A stretch of 44,812 nucleotides of DNA from a virus: IMG/VR virus record IMGVR_UViG_3300032893_000099, positions 1 through 44,812 of that record; one strand, given 5' to 3'. Under the pieces are notes generated by a model. That model ran no database searches and was not told the origin of the DNA. It worked only from the letters and a program-made list of their open reading frames with translations. The position numbers and the translations under genes are program-made. Of the stretch, positions 1 to 6,881 are shown piece by piece; within the stretch, counting starts at the first letter, position 1, and each line of letters opens with the position of its first letter.

Positions 1-368
1 CGTAAAACGGTGACGTGTGCCTCTAAGTATACACCGGTATCCGTGGAGCGGCGCACGCCATACTTGGCCCGGATTGCTTCGCGCCTGCCGCCTTTGCCGC
101 GCCAGCTTCGCTCGTCCGCTTCGTGGCCCATCCCCGGCAACTGTTGCGGCGTGGCCTCGGGCTTGCGGTCGCGGTACTTTCGCAGTTCGCGCTCGCGTGC
201 TGCGTGCTTCTCGCGGTTGCGCTCCTGCCAAGCGCGCTTTGACTCGCGGCGCACAGCGACTCGGTGAGCGTCGCAATACTTCTGCGGGCTGCGCGGGTCG
301 GATGGTGTAAACAGCTCGCAGCAGCGGTGGCCGTCTGGATGAACGAAGGTGCAGCGGCGGGTTATCAT
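1..368 (-). CDS. Cys/His-containing small basic protein, allele 1 (C-terminus cut by window edge)
   Basis: Open frame from ATG at 368 to the window edge, 122 codons without stop. It is the same gene as 43741-44124: 24 mismatches and no indels over 368 bp. The N-terminal half has a Cys/His cluster (C6, C16, C17, then C-x2-H near residue 32) suggesting a small zinc-binding fold. The remainder is highly charged and basic, with an Arg/Lys/Glu-rich probable helix. The ATG overlaps the TGA of the upstream methyltransferase (ATGA). Function is unknown; DNA binding beside methyltransferases is a guess. Only the last few codons are missing. Confidence 0.75.
   Translation of the reverse strand, partial: MITRRCTFVHPDGHRCCELFTPSDPRSPQKYCDAHRVAVRRESKRAWQERNREKHAARERELRKYRDRKPEATPQQLPGMGHEADERSWRGKGGRREAIRAKYGVRRSTDTGVYLEAHVTVL
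1..368. repeat. Divergent direct repeat of 43757-44124
   Basis: Positions 1-368 align without gaps to 43757-44124 with 24 substitutions, 93.5% identity. Most differences are synonymous or conservative in the encoded small protein. Similarity stops exactly at the ATGA junction with the next gene, where the two copies carry unrelated methyltransferase genes. Packaged terminal repeats should be identical, so these are better read as two alleles of one locus. Confidence 0.9.
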
Positions 369-877
369 CGTGAGCCTTTCTGGTTATCGTACCAACTCCA
401 CGATGTATCCCCGCGATATCCGGTGACGAAATGAAAAGCAGCCATTGGGCGACCTGTTGGAAATCCTAACTTCGTTCCAGTGCCGTAGATGCGCAAATGC
501 TTTACCCATCCCTTGTCCCTGATATCAGACATCCGCGAATATGACGTAAAAAACGTACTCAGTGATAGCAAGTATACAATATTGTCCGCGATATCTAGGC
601 TATGCTGCAACCAGGCTCGGAAGAGAGAATATGGTGGATTGCTGACAATCCAATCAACGTGTTTATTGTATGAGAAAAAATCACGGCCTCGATCAATCTC
701 ACACCACTCAGACCCCTCGGGGAGAAATTTATAAATCGCGTTTCCGCCAGCGCATGGCTCCAGAACGGTCCCGCAAGGATTGAACCAGGCGACCATATCG
801 CGGGCCACCCAATCTGGTGTATAGACGATATCAGACGGGGCCAACGCTACGCCCATAAGTTGTGGTTGCGTGGTCAT
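365..877 (-). CDS. SAM-dependent DNA methyltransferase, N6-adenine type (allele 1)
   Basis: A 170-aa protein with a SAM-binding motif I (VLEPCAGGNAIYKFLP, about residues 38-53) and the catalytic motif IV of N6-adenine methyltransferases (SNPPY at 79-83) preceded by DWIV. It is short for a methyltransferase and has no separate target-recognition domain, as often seen in phage enzymes. Likely role: methylating phage DNA at adenines, for example against host restriction. It is coupled by ATGA overlaps to both neighbours. The equivalent slot at the other contig end carries an unrelated MT-A70 gene. Target sequence cannot be read from the protein. Confidence 0.85.
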   Translation of the reverse strand: MTTQPQLMGVALAPSDIVYTPDWVARDMVAWFNPCGTVLEPCAGGNAIYKFLPEGSEWCEIDRGRDFFSYNKHVDWIVSNPPYSLFRAWLQHSLDIADNIVYLLSLSTFFTSYSRMSDIRDKGWVKHLRIYGTGTKLGFPTGRPMAAFHFVTGYRGDTSWSWYDNQKGSR

Positions 878-999
878 TTCGCCCCCGCTTCCCGGTCGGG
901 CGCCAGGGCAAGCGCCGCCGCGTTGATTTCGGCTTCGATTTTGTCCATGTCTTCCACGGTCAGCCGTTGGCAGGCATGGAATAGGTTGACCAGCGCGGT
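873..999. repeat. Exact 127-bp direct repeat of the window's right end
   Basis: Bases 873-999 equal 44686-44812 at every position. The base before each copy differs (G at 872, C at 44685) and the window ends at the other side. It covers the 3' part of the 106-aa gene and the ATGA junction. A perfect 127-bp match at a contig end is the footprint expected from a de Bruijn assembly with word size 127, so it marks a join to the same gene, not a biological repeat. Confidence 0.85.
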
Positions 1000-1194
1000 A
1001 TGCTTATTTGCCGCCTGCTCGATGGCTGCGGCGTACCCCTCGGCACGGGCGGAGGCGAGAGCGGCGTCCAGCCTAGATATTTCTTGACCATCTAAACCAT
1101 ACGGAAGCGTACAGCTAACTTGTGGGCAGAAAAAGCTCCATCCCCAATCCTCGTGTATTTCTATCAGTTCGTTGTTGCAAATCGGGCATTTCAT
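874..1194 (-). CDS. Zinc-ribbon protein of unknown function
   Basis: A 106-aa protein starting with a C-x2-C knuckle (C3, C6) and a second pair of cysteines near residues 23 and 28, followed by Trp/Phe-rich residues, then a long alanine-rich probable helix. This suggests an N-terminal zinc ribbon joined to a helical or coiled region. The start at 1194 overlaps the upstream stop as ATGA and the stop overlaps the methyltransferase start the same way, so translation is probably coupled. Its 3' end is present again at 44687-44812. No specific family recognised. Confidence 0.75.
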   Translation of the reverse strand: MKCPICNNELIEIHEDWGWSFFCPQVSCTLPYGLDGQEISRLDAALASARAEGYAAAIEQAANKHTALVNLFHACQRLTVEDMDKIEAEINAAALALAPDREAGAK

Positions 1195-1346
1195 GTTGTC
1201 TCCTTCTCTGTCTGTGCCGCTATTTCTGCGGCGTGTTCCGCTAGGGCGTCGTGCGCTTCGGCGGCTTCCTGCGCGGTGATATGGCCGTTGACAAAGGCCA
1301 TGCTGATATTATCGTTGATCTGGCGGCGCTCCTGCTCCGGGGTCAT
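1191..1346 (-). CDS. Small acidic helical protein, 51 aa
   Basis: A 51-aa reading frame filling exactly the gap between the helicase and zinc-ribbon genes. Its ATG at 1346 overlaps the helicase TGA and its TGA overlaps the next ATG, both as ATGA, which is the operon's standard junction. The product begins MTPEQERRQI and is Glu/Ala-rich, predicted to be helical. No family recognised. The double ATGA coupling is the main evidence that it is real. Confidence 0.7.
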   Translation of the reverse strand: MTPEQERRQINDNISMAFVNGHITAQEAAEAHDALAEHAAEIAAQTEKETT

Positions 1347-2368
1347 TCGCGTTCGCTCCTCTCTGTCCAGTGTTGCGGCAGCGGCTTGTCTGTGTCCTCG
1401 CCACTGTAGCGGCTCACGCTGTTGGTTTCATACATGGCATCGTACAAAAATACTTTGCCGGTAGCGCCTTTTTTCTGCTTTGCGACCTCAACGGCCAAAA
1501 GCCGCTGCGTTACCGTGATGTCCCCAGTTGCGTGTGTCATAAACGTCGTGCCGCGCTGTTGGTGCTTGACCGGCATTTGCACAGTAATAATCCCGTCGCA
1601 GGTCTGCTCGAAGTTGCTTGTTTCCTGTGCGTCGTGCATTTGTGGCTGCTGGTTTTTGCGCTCGCGGATGTCTCGCGTTATCTGACTTCCGATCATGACG
1701 CCGCAGTTGAACGCCAGGGCCATGTCCTTGACGCGGTTTACGATTTCTACAAATCCCAACCGCGCCTCACGTACCTGAATGTCAGTGTAAGAAATACGCT
1801 GTAAGTAGTCCAGCACCACAAACTTGACCGTTTTCTTTTGTGCGTCTACGATGTATTCAAGCGCCTGCGCAATATCGGTCATGGTCAGGCGGGGCCGGCG
1901 GGCATTCTGGTATTCGCTGTGCCCCACCAGCCACAACGGAAAGGCGGCGCGCTTGACGCTGGCCCGGATCATTTCGTTACGCTCATCCTGCGTTACTGAC
2001 CCGCCGTAAATGCTGGCTATGCTAATTTTGCTTGCGTTGGCAATGTCAGCCAGGGCGTAATCTTCTACCGGGTCCTCCCATGTGGCGTATATGCCCACCT
2101 CGCCGGCCTCTGCCTTTAGGTGCTTCGCCGCATTGCGGGCAATGAACGTCATCAAGCCGGTTTTATAGTTCGATGTGTCGCCCAGCACTCCTACCACTTT
2201 CTGCCGGCGCCACATCACGAAATAATCATCGAAATCCAGCGGCAAGCCGGTATACAGGCGGTCCGAATCGTCGTGCTTGCTGATGTCATCGGACTTTTGA
2301 ATAGCCAGTGCGGCGACCTGCGGCGGATCAAAAACGTTATCTTCGGTCTTGAAGCGGCTGGCGGTCAT
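1343..2368 (-). CDS. DnaB-like replicative helicase
   Basis: A 341-aa RecA-fold ATPase of the DnaB/gp41 class. Walker A is GDTSNYKTG (about residues 63-71), with Asn-Tyr where many DnaBs have Gly-Met/Val. The catalytic Glu lies in ATWEDP (near 98). Walker B is VVLDYLQRI (D187), and a DnaB-like SQITRDIRER segment precedes a SNFEQTCDGII motif. It lacks the large N-terminal domain of cellular DnaB. The frame is open upstream to 2470, but the ATG at 2368 overlaps the preceding stop as ATGA and is chosen. With the primase at 3151-4146 it forms the phage replication core. Confidence 0.9.
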   Translation of the reverse strand: MTASRFKTEDNVFDPPQVAALAIQKSDDISKHDDSDRLYTGLPLDFDDYFVMWRRQKVVGVLGDTSNYKTGLMTFIARNAAKHLKAEAGEVGIYATWEDPVEDYALADIANASKISIASIYGGSVTQDERNEMIRASVKRAAFPLWLVGHSEYQNARRPRLTMTDIAQALEYIVDAQKKTVKFVVLDYLQRISYTDIQVREARLGFVEIVNRVKDMALAFNCGVMIGSQITRDIRERKNQQPQMHDAQETSNFEQTCDGIITVQMPVKHQQRGTTFMTHATGDITVTQRLLAVEVAKQKKGATGKVFLYDAMYETNSVSRYSGEDTDKPLPQHWTERSERE

Positions 2369-2826
2369 ACGGCCACATCCTGATATTGTGCGGGGAGTTT
2401 GTCGGCAAAAGCCATGTCCCATTTGACGTACCAGGAATCTGGCTTTGACGGCGGGTGCGTGGCCTGCCATTCATCCGAGAGCCACCAATCCAAAAATGCG
2501 CTGATGGTCTGCTGCTTGTCGCGGGCCTTACGCCAGGCGTATTCCACAAATTCCTGCCACTCTTTCGTAACTGGGCTGATGCGGGTGCGCTTGTTGATTT
2601 CTGCCGCGATAGCCTGTATCTGGTCGCTTTTCGCCTGCCCGGTATTTATCGCCTTGTGCAAAGACGCGAGGATCTCGTCTTTTGTGCGGCGCGGCTCCGG
2701 GCTTTCGTAAAACTTTTTGAACGCCTCGCACAGTTTGATTGTCAGTTCGAGATTATCAACCCCATAAACTGACAGTATGCCGTCTATTAGTAGTCGTAAC
2801 GTTCTTGAGTCTGTTGGTTTTGTCAT
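2365..2826 (-). CDS. Helicase-adjacent protein of unknown function, possible replication accessory
   Basis: A 153-aa soluble protein, mostly helical by composition, with a Trp-rich C-terminal third (EFVEYAW, FLDWWLSDEWQ, DSWYVKWDMAF). No motif identifies it. It lies directly before the DnaB-like helicase with an ATGA overlap, a position where many phages place a helicase loader or DnaD/DnaT-like protein. That role is inference from context only. The start at 2826 has a weak AAAGG about 10 bases upstream. Confidence 0.7.
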   Translation of the reverse strand: MTKPTDSRTLRLLIDGILSVYGVDNLELTIKLCEAFKKFYESPEPRRTKDEILASLHKAINTGQAKSDQIQAIAAEINKRTRISPVTKEWQEFVEYAWRKARDKQQTISAFLDWWLSDEWQATHPPSKPDSWYVKWDMAFADKLPAQYQDVAV

Positions 2827-3150
2827 CGTTTTTGACCTTTCTTTTGTAAAATGGCGGAATCATCCGCAGGGCGGCCTGCACGACTCATTGTCTAAAGACA
2901 TACCCGGTGAGGGAGTGAGTCGCCTACTTTGCGATATTCGGTCTACCCGGTTAGGGTTTCATACCGATCCCCGCCGTTATCTGTGTAGTCCGGGGATGGT
3001 CCTTGCGGACCTGTTTACCATTTCGGCAGTCGGTGTCTGAGCTGTAACGGTTGCGGGTGGTTTCGCCTGGGGCTTGCGCCTTTTTGTGCTGCTTTTATTG
3101 ATCCTCGCCACCCACCCGCGCCTGCGGCGAAGAATTGAATGATGCCAGTC
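2827..3150 (-). other. 324-bp interval without a convincing gene
   Basis: Between the primase stop and the helicase-adjacent gene no frame longer than about 45 codons is open on the minus strand. It holds the candidate 44-codon frame at 2977-3111 and a 21-codon frame (ATG near 2888) that ends in an ATGA overlap with the gene at 2826. Several short GC-rich inverted segments are present but no clear terminator. It could be a leader or a place where a gene has decayed. Confidence 0.5.
2977..3111 (-). CDS. Candidate small basic protein, 44 aa, GTG start
   Basis: A 44-codon frame on the operon strand starting with GTG. Its composition is strongly basic at the N-terminus (INKSSTKRRKPQAK), then Thr/Pro-rich. 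The upstream GTGGGTGG is a poor ribosome site and there is no ATGA coupling, so it is less certain than the other small genes. It is listed because it fills an otherwise long gap in a dense operon. No family recognised. Confidence 0.3.
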   Translation of the reverse strand: MARINKSSTKRRKPQAKPPATVTAQTPTAEMVNRSARTIPGLHR

Positions 3151-4146
3151 TTACACGTGCCTTGCTTGATCCAGCATTCCGAAAATGTCTTGCCTGTCCA
3201 TCTGCCCGGCGTTGAGCATATCATCAATCTTGCCGGCCAGGGTTATCAATCGTGCCCCTACGCTCGAGGCATAAACGCGCCAATCTTCTACCGCGCCGGG
3301 GTCGGGTATCAGCCATACGCCGTCATGGCCTTGCAACTTGTCCGCCACCGTGCGGAATGCTTCTTTGCCCGGTACGCCGATCACCTGCCATAGCGGTTTG
3401 TCAATCGTGAGCAGCGTCACGGCGGCTTTGATTTCGCCCTCCACCACAATCACCCGCTCTGCCCGGTCAATGGGTAGGTCCGGGTCAGAATAGAACGGCA
3501 GCGCGGGAAAGCCGGCGCGCTCGGGTCTGTATTTGTCGTGAGGATCTGTTGGGGACAACAGTCGGTGCCGGATGTTGAGCGGGTCCGTTTGGCCGGGGGT
3601 AAAAATGGGGATAGTCAGTGACGCGGAACGGGTAAACGTTGGGCAGGCCGGCGCATATCCGAAGCGCCAGAAGTTTTGCCAATCGTCCGGTATCCCCCTG
3701 GCCCGCCACAATGCGCGGGTATTTTCCGTGAGTGCATCATGATAGATGACCCAGCGGCGCGCCTCGCGTAGCTCTTCCAGCGCCTTTTGCGCCTGGTTGA
3801 TTTTCTCTTGCAATTCCCGCTCAACCTGTGCGGCGCGTTCTGCCGCTCTGCGCTGGCGTTCCTGTGGGTCGATCTGCTCCCCGCCGATGTTCTTTGCAAC
3901 GTCCTGCATTGACCAGTTATTCAGCGCCCGGAGCAGGGCAATTCCATCATGACCATAGCGATTACACTCAACGCGGGTATGACACGACCAGGCCCGGCCA
4001 TTGTCGAAGATTTCAAAAGCGGCCTCATTGTCCCCGGCGTGAATGGGACAGCGTGAGCGTTTGCCGCTCTTGTCAAATTCGGCCCCGGCGCGTTCTGCCG
4101 TTTGTCGGATGTCAATCAGTGCGTTGAGTTCTGCCGCGTCAATCAT
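3151..4146 (-). CDS. DNA primase with CHC2-type zinc finger and TOPRIM-like domain
   Basis: A 331-aa protein. Residues about 25-75 form a CHC2-like zinc finger (C33-x2-H36, then C55 and C61, followed by GHDGIALLRA). A charged, probably coiled helix spans about 93-135. A TOPRIM-like region follows with VIVVEGEIKA (catalytic Glu near 236) and LIPDPGA (Asp near 282). This arrangement is typical of phage primases that prime DNA synthesis with a separate helicase. The ATG at 4146 has GGAGG/GAGG upstream and overlaps the previous gene by 8 bp. No polymerase gene is visible, so the primers are probably used by host polymerase. Confidence 0.85.
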   Translation of the reverse strand: MIDAAELNALIDIRQTAERAGAEFDKSGKRSRCPIHAGDNEAAFEIFDNGRAWSCHTRVECNRYGHDGIALLRALNNWSMQDVAKNIGGEQIDPQERQRRAAERAAQVERELQEKINQAQKALEELREARRWVIYHDALTENTRALWRARGIPDDWQNFWRFGYAPACPTFTRSASLTIPIFTPGQTDPLNIRHRLLSPTDPHDKYRPERAGFPALPFYSDPDLPIDRAERVIVVEGEIKAAVTLLTIDKPLWQVIGVPGKEAFRTVADKLQGHDGVWLIPDPGAVEDWRVYASSVGARLITLAGKIDDMLNAGQMDRQDIFGMLDQARHV

Positions 4147-4372
4147 TTCGCCTCGCCTCCGTTTCTTTTAGCTCGCAAAACTTATAAAGTGCGCGTTGCG
4201 CTTGGCTTATGCAGGTCCGCTGCTCTAAGCTGTTGGTCTTGTCTCTCGCCAGATGGTTTATGATGTCCAGCACCTCGCCCATTGTATCAGCGTTGGCCGG
4301 GCACCGTACTACCTTCTCGTAAAAGCTTTTATATGACATTTCTGGAAATAATGCCGATTGTAATTCGCTCAT
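4139..4372 (-). CDS. Hypothetical helical protein, 77 aa
   Basis: A 77-aa protein upstream of the primase in the same operon, overlapping it by 8 bp. AAGGAG lies 8 bases before the ATG at 4372. Sequence is mixed charged and helical, with no Cys pairs and no membrane segment. No family recognised. Translational coupling to the primase suggests a replication-related accessory role, but nothing in the sequence proves it. Confidence 0.65.
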   Translation of the reverse strand: MSELQSALFPEMSYKSFYEKVVRCPANADTMGEVLDIINHLARDKTNSLEQRTCISQAQRALYKFCELKETEARRND

Positions 4373-4436
4373 GCTTTCTACTCCTTGCCCCGGCCAGTGC
4401 CAGCCGAGGCGCGTGGGACGACGCGGGTCACTCGCG

Positions 4437-5120
4437 TTATACAGAATGTTTGGCTAAAATGTGCTCTTGTAGCGACTTCTCAGAAAATTTACGCAAACTA
4501 TCTTTTCCCGTACAGTGTGGGCATGTGTATATTCTACGGGACAAATCTATGATTTCATGATGCGCTTTATAATATTCTACAATTTCCGGTACATAACAGT
4601 TCAAACTGCACTCCTCGCAAATATTCATTATTTCGGCAATGGTTGCAATTATCAGATTGTCTTGAGCGTGTCTAAGAATGGCACGGCGGGCTTTTCTAAC
4701 CTTATGAGATATTCGGATGTCAACGCCGTACTTTCTTTCAATCTCGGCCTCAGTCTCAATTATCACAAATCGAGCTTGAGGATCTTGCCTATTTTGTATT
4801 TCTTGAACGAACAAATCGGCGTCAGTATAAGTAAAGATTTCGTGAAGTTCTACGCCGTGTTTTTTGCACAAAAAAGCCTTATCTCTATCTCGTTGCTGTA
4901 GGGCCTCAAATCCGGCTAGGTCGCCATGGAAGTGTGGCGTAAACTTATAATGTTGATCGCCTTGTACTTCTGCTGCTATTTTCAATTCGTCAATGTAAAA
5001 ATCAAGTTGCAGCCGATGACCTGTTTCTCTGAGCCAATCTGGCGCATAATTGCGCCTGATCGAATACTGACCAAATCTGGTAAACAACTCGTTGGAAAGA
5101 TGCTCTTCTAGCTTACTCAT
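4437..5120 (-). CDS. Probable PD-(D/E)XK nuclease with C-terminal C2H2 zinc finger
   Basis: A 227-aa protein. The N-terminal ~95 residues look like a small restriction-endonuclease fold: LQLDFYIDELKIAAEVQGDQHY has the Asp...Glu-x-Gln arrangement, followed by RDRDKAFLCKKHGVELHEI, as in Vsr/DUF559-like enzymes and free-standing phage endonucleases. The last ~30 residues form a C2H2 finger (C-x2-C, then H-x3-H near the C-terminus), suited to DNA binding. It may be a homing-type or recombination nuclease. The gene is AT-richer than its neighbours and is preceded by a long RNA hairpin with a U-rich tail, which suggests separately controlled or acquired DNA. Confidence 0.7.
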   Translation of the reverse strand: MSKLEEHLSNELFTRFGQYSIRRNYAPDWLRETGHRLQLDFYIDELKIAAEVQGDQHYKFTPHFHGDLAGFEALQQRDRDKAFLCKKHGVELHEIFTYTDADLFVQEIQNRQDPQARFVIIETEAEIERKYGVDIRISHKVRKARRAILRHAQDNLIIATIAEIMNICEECSLNCYVPEIVEYYKAHHEIIDLSRRIYTCPHCTGKDSLRKFSEKSLQEHILAKHSV

Positions 5121-5131
5121 AAGAAAACAAA

Positions 5132-5234
5132 AACCTGCTCATTTCTCAAGTGGCTTTTGGCGGCTGGTGGGCTTTTGATTGGCTGCGCTTGACGGGCGCG
5201 GATAACCAAAAACCACCTGAGAAAAAAACAGGTT
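5132..5234 (-). promoter_or_regulatory. Long imperfect hairpin directly upstream of the nuclease gene
   Basis: Arms 5132-5160 and 5206-5234 (29 nt each, 45-nt loop) are inverted repeats with five mismatches. In the leftward (minus-strand) RNA four of the five become G-U wobbles, leaving one mismatch; in the opposite strand they would be unpaired. This points to selection on the minus transcript. The 3' arm is followed by a U-rich tract (UUUUUGUUUUCUU) and then the nuclease AUG at 5120, and the only SD-like AGCAGG lies inside the 3' arm. It could act as a terminator/attenuator or by masking the ribosome site. Confidence 0.75.
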
Positions 5235-5346
5235 TTGTATCAGTGCCACCAGGCCATTGTAAGGTTCGGGGCGGGTGTCAAGCCGCCGTACTTCAATCAT
5301 ACTCTTTCCGCGTCCCGTTGTCAAGCCTGCGGAGCGGTCCAGGTGC

Positions 5347-5646
5347 TCACGGCTTCGCCTCCGGGTCGGAGGCTGCAACAGGGGCCAGGGCTTCGTCTGT
5401 CCATTCCAGAATATCATACAATACCTCGATATTGGCTGGGAGATACGGAGGAACAACGCCGTACCATTCACCCATGCCACTACGGGAGGCGTCGCTGATT
5501 TCGGAGAGTATCCGCTCTAGTGTGGCGATGCGTTCGGAGGCTTCGTTCAGTAAAACATAAGTGCCGGAATGGTCGCTGTCATCATCGTCAATAAAGCAAT
5601 CATATAGCCCGGTATTCTGAACATTCGCAAATATAAACTGTTTCAT
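5347..5646 (-). CDS. Hypothetical acidic protein, 99 aa
   Basis: An acidic 99-aa protein with an Asp-rich stretch (DDDDSDHSG near residues 20-28) and a helical middle (EASERIATLERILSEI). The frame opens earlier at a TTG, but AAGG lies 9 bases before the ATG at 5646, so that start is preferred. It is the last gene before the hairpin at 5132-5234. No family recognised. Confidence 0.65.
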   Translation of the reverse strand: MKQFIFANVQNTGLYDCFIDDDDSDHSGTYVLLNEASERIATLERILSEISDASRSGMGEWYGVVPPYLPANIEVLYDILEWTDEALAPVAASDPEAKP

Positions 5647-5715
5647 CTCGTCCAACCTTTCTGCCCGGCCTCCGCGCAGGTAGCGGGCAACAACGTAGCG
5701 GCGCGGCGCCGGGGG

Positions 5716-5793
5716 CTATCGTTTCAGCCACGGACCGGCGATGTAGACCAGGAACGCGGCGGCAAACAGGATTACCAGAAAGTCGCCGCTCAT
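5716..5793 (-). CDS. Single-span membrane micropeptide, 25 aa
   Basis: A 25-aa frame beginning MSGDFLVILF and ending in a basic KR tail, almost wholly one hydrophobic segment. The ATG at 5793 overlaps the upstream stop as ATGA, the same junction used throughout the operon, which argues for translation despite its size. Probably an inner-membrane micropeptide. Function unknown. Confidence 0.55.
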   Translation of the reverse strand: MSGDFLVILFAAAFLVYIAGPWLKR

Positions 5794-6008
5794 TCGGCCC
5801 CACAATCGCAGGTGCTTTTGTGGTCCCATGCTGCGCAGTTGACCGCGTGCTGCTGTACGGCACTGGCGGGCGGTGTGCCACGCCAGATGATAGCGGCCTC
5901 GACCTTCGCGGGCTGCTTGAGCGTTACGGCCTGCGTACCGTCAACAACAATCGGGGCGCGTTGGGCCTGTTCGTGATTTACTTGGTGTGCCTTGCTCCAG
6001 TCGTTCAT
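5790..6008 (-). CDS. Hypothetical protein, 72 aa, C-terminal Cys/His cluster
   Basis: A 72-aa soluble protein with His and Cys residues clustered near its end (HAVNCAAWDHKSTCDCGAE), possibly metal-binding. It sits in a run of small ATGA-coupled genes between 5716 and 6312. No family recognised. Genes like these are commonly host-takeover factors, but nothing specific is visible here. Confidence 0.65.
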   Translation of the reverse strand: MNDWSKAHQVNHEQAQRAPIVVDGTQAVTLKQPAKVEAAIIWRGTPPASAVQQHAVNCAAWDHKSTCDCGAE

Positions 6009-6205
6009 TTCGTAATCTCGCTTTCAGCGCCCGGAAACGTTGCATAGGCGCAGTGATTGGTGGGGATGTAGTAGACATCGCGGCCAAGCTGGTTAGCCCA
6101 TCGTTGTGCGTCGGCTTCGGTCGGCGCGCTCTCCATGCGGAGCTTGACCGGCGGGAGCTGGTGCGGCTTGACGATGCGCACGGTCGGAACGGCAGGGGCG
6201 GTCAT
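6005..6205 (-). CDS. Hypothetical protein, 66 aa
   Basis: A 66-aa protein with a Pro-rich N-terminus and a compact C-terminal part (EADAQRWANQLGRDVYYIP), linked by ATGA overlaps to the genes on both sides. No motif or membrane segment. Function unknown. Confidence 0.65.
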   Translation of the reverse strand: MTAPAVPTVRIVKPHQLPPVKLRMESAPTEADAQRWANQLGRDVYYIPTNHCAYATFPGAESEITK

Positions 6206-6312
6206 AGCGGCACCCCGTTAGCGGCGAGGCAGATAATTAGGGCCAAAATGACAAACACGACTATGATAGACGTGCCTATTATCCAGATCACGAGCCAGTC
6301 GATTGTGCGCAT
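6202..6312 (-). CDS. Single-span membrane protein, 36 aa
   Basis: A 36-codon frame beginning MRTIDWLVIW with one strongly hydrophobic span (about residues 6-30). GGGAGG lies 5 bases before the ATG at 6312 and the stop overlaps the next gene's ATG (ATGA), so both signals support expression. Function unknown; one of three tiny membrane proteins in this operon. Confidence 0.65.
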   Translation of the reverse strand: MRTIDWLVIWIIGTSIIVVFVILALIICLAANGVPL

Positions 6313-6313
6313 G

Positions 6314-6439
6314 TTAGCCTCCCGCTAACTTGGCAAAGATCAGGACCAGGATGAGCGTTGACAGGCAGCCGAAAACCAGGAAGAGCGATAGCCAGACTAA
6401 GCACCCGTCGCTGGTCTCGATGTCCTCGTAAGTGTCCAT
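6314..6439 (-). CDS. Single-span membrane protein, 41 aa
   Basis: A 41-aa product: an acidic N-terminus (MDTYEDIETSDG) followed by a long hydrophobic span. GGGAGG lies 6 bases before the ATG at 6439; the frame is open further upstream but that part is a shadow of the next gene. The gap to the following membrane-protein gene is one base. Function unknown. Confidence 0.65.
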   Translation of the reverse strand: MDTYEDIETSDGCLVWLSLFLVFGCLSTLILVLIFAKLAGG

Positions 6440-6452
6440 GATAGCCCTCCCG

Positions 6453-6827
6453 CTACTTGACAGAGCGGAATGACACTGTCGGCTCGCCGACCTTGCGGGC
6501 GTCGTTGAGCTGCGGAATGATCGAGGCCATGCCGTCCAGCTTCTTGCTGTCCCAGGTCGTGCGGCCCTTGTTCCAGACGGCCATGTAATGCTCGCCTTTG
6601 GCCGTCTCGCCGCTCGCCAGGACTTCGGCGGAAATCTCATCTTTCAGCGCAGCGATGTTAGCGGCCACGGCTTCGGACTTCCCGCCAAACTCTGCCCGGA
6701 TTTCGGACAGGCGCGCCTTGACTTCGGCGGGAATGGCCTCATCGAGTAGGCGCTGCTGCTCGGCGTTCAGGTAGTCAAGCTGACTTTCGTACTCTGCGAT
6801 TGCGTCAAGTTTCTGTGATGTGTTCAC
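6453..6827 (-). CDS. Coiled-coil protein with conserved phage C-terminal motif
   Basis: A 124-aa protein: a heptad-rich helical region over about residues 5-70, then a compact C-terminal segment (YMAVWNKGRTTWDSKKLDG followed by EPTVSFR). I recall this tail from uncharacterised phage proteins encoded beside recombination genes. It follows the 315-aa recombination-type gene in the operon. A role in phage recombination or nuclease inhibition is possible but not shown. Confidence 0.65.
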   Translation of the reverse strand: MNTSQKLDAIAEYESQLDYLNAEQQRLLDEAIPAEVKARLSEIRAEFGGKSEAVAANIAALKDEISAEVLASGETAKGEHYMAVWNKGRTTWDSKKLDGMASIIPQLNDARKVGEPTVSFRSVK

Positions 6828-6881
6828 TGTGATAGTCTCCTTCCCGGCCTATTGTGCCCGGACCGGGGCGGGATGGGTGGG

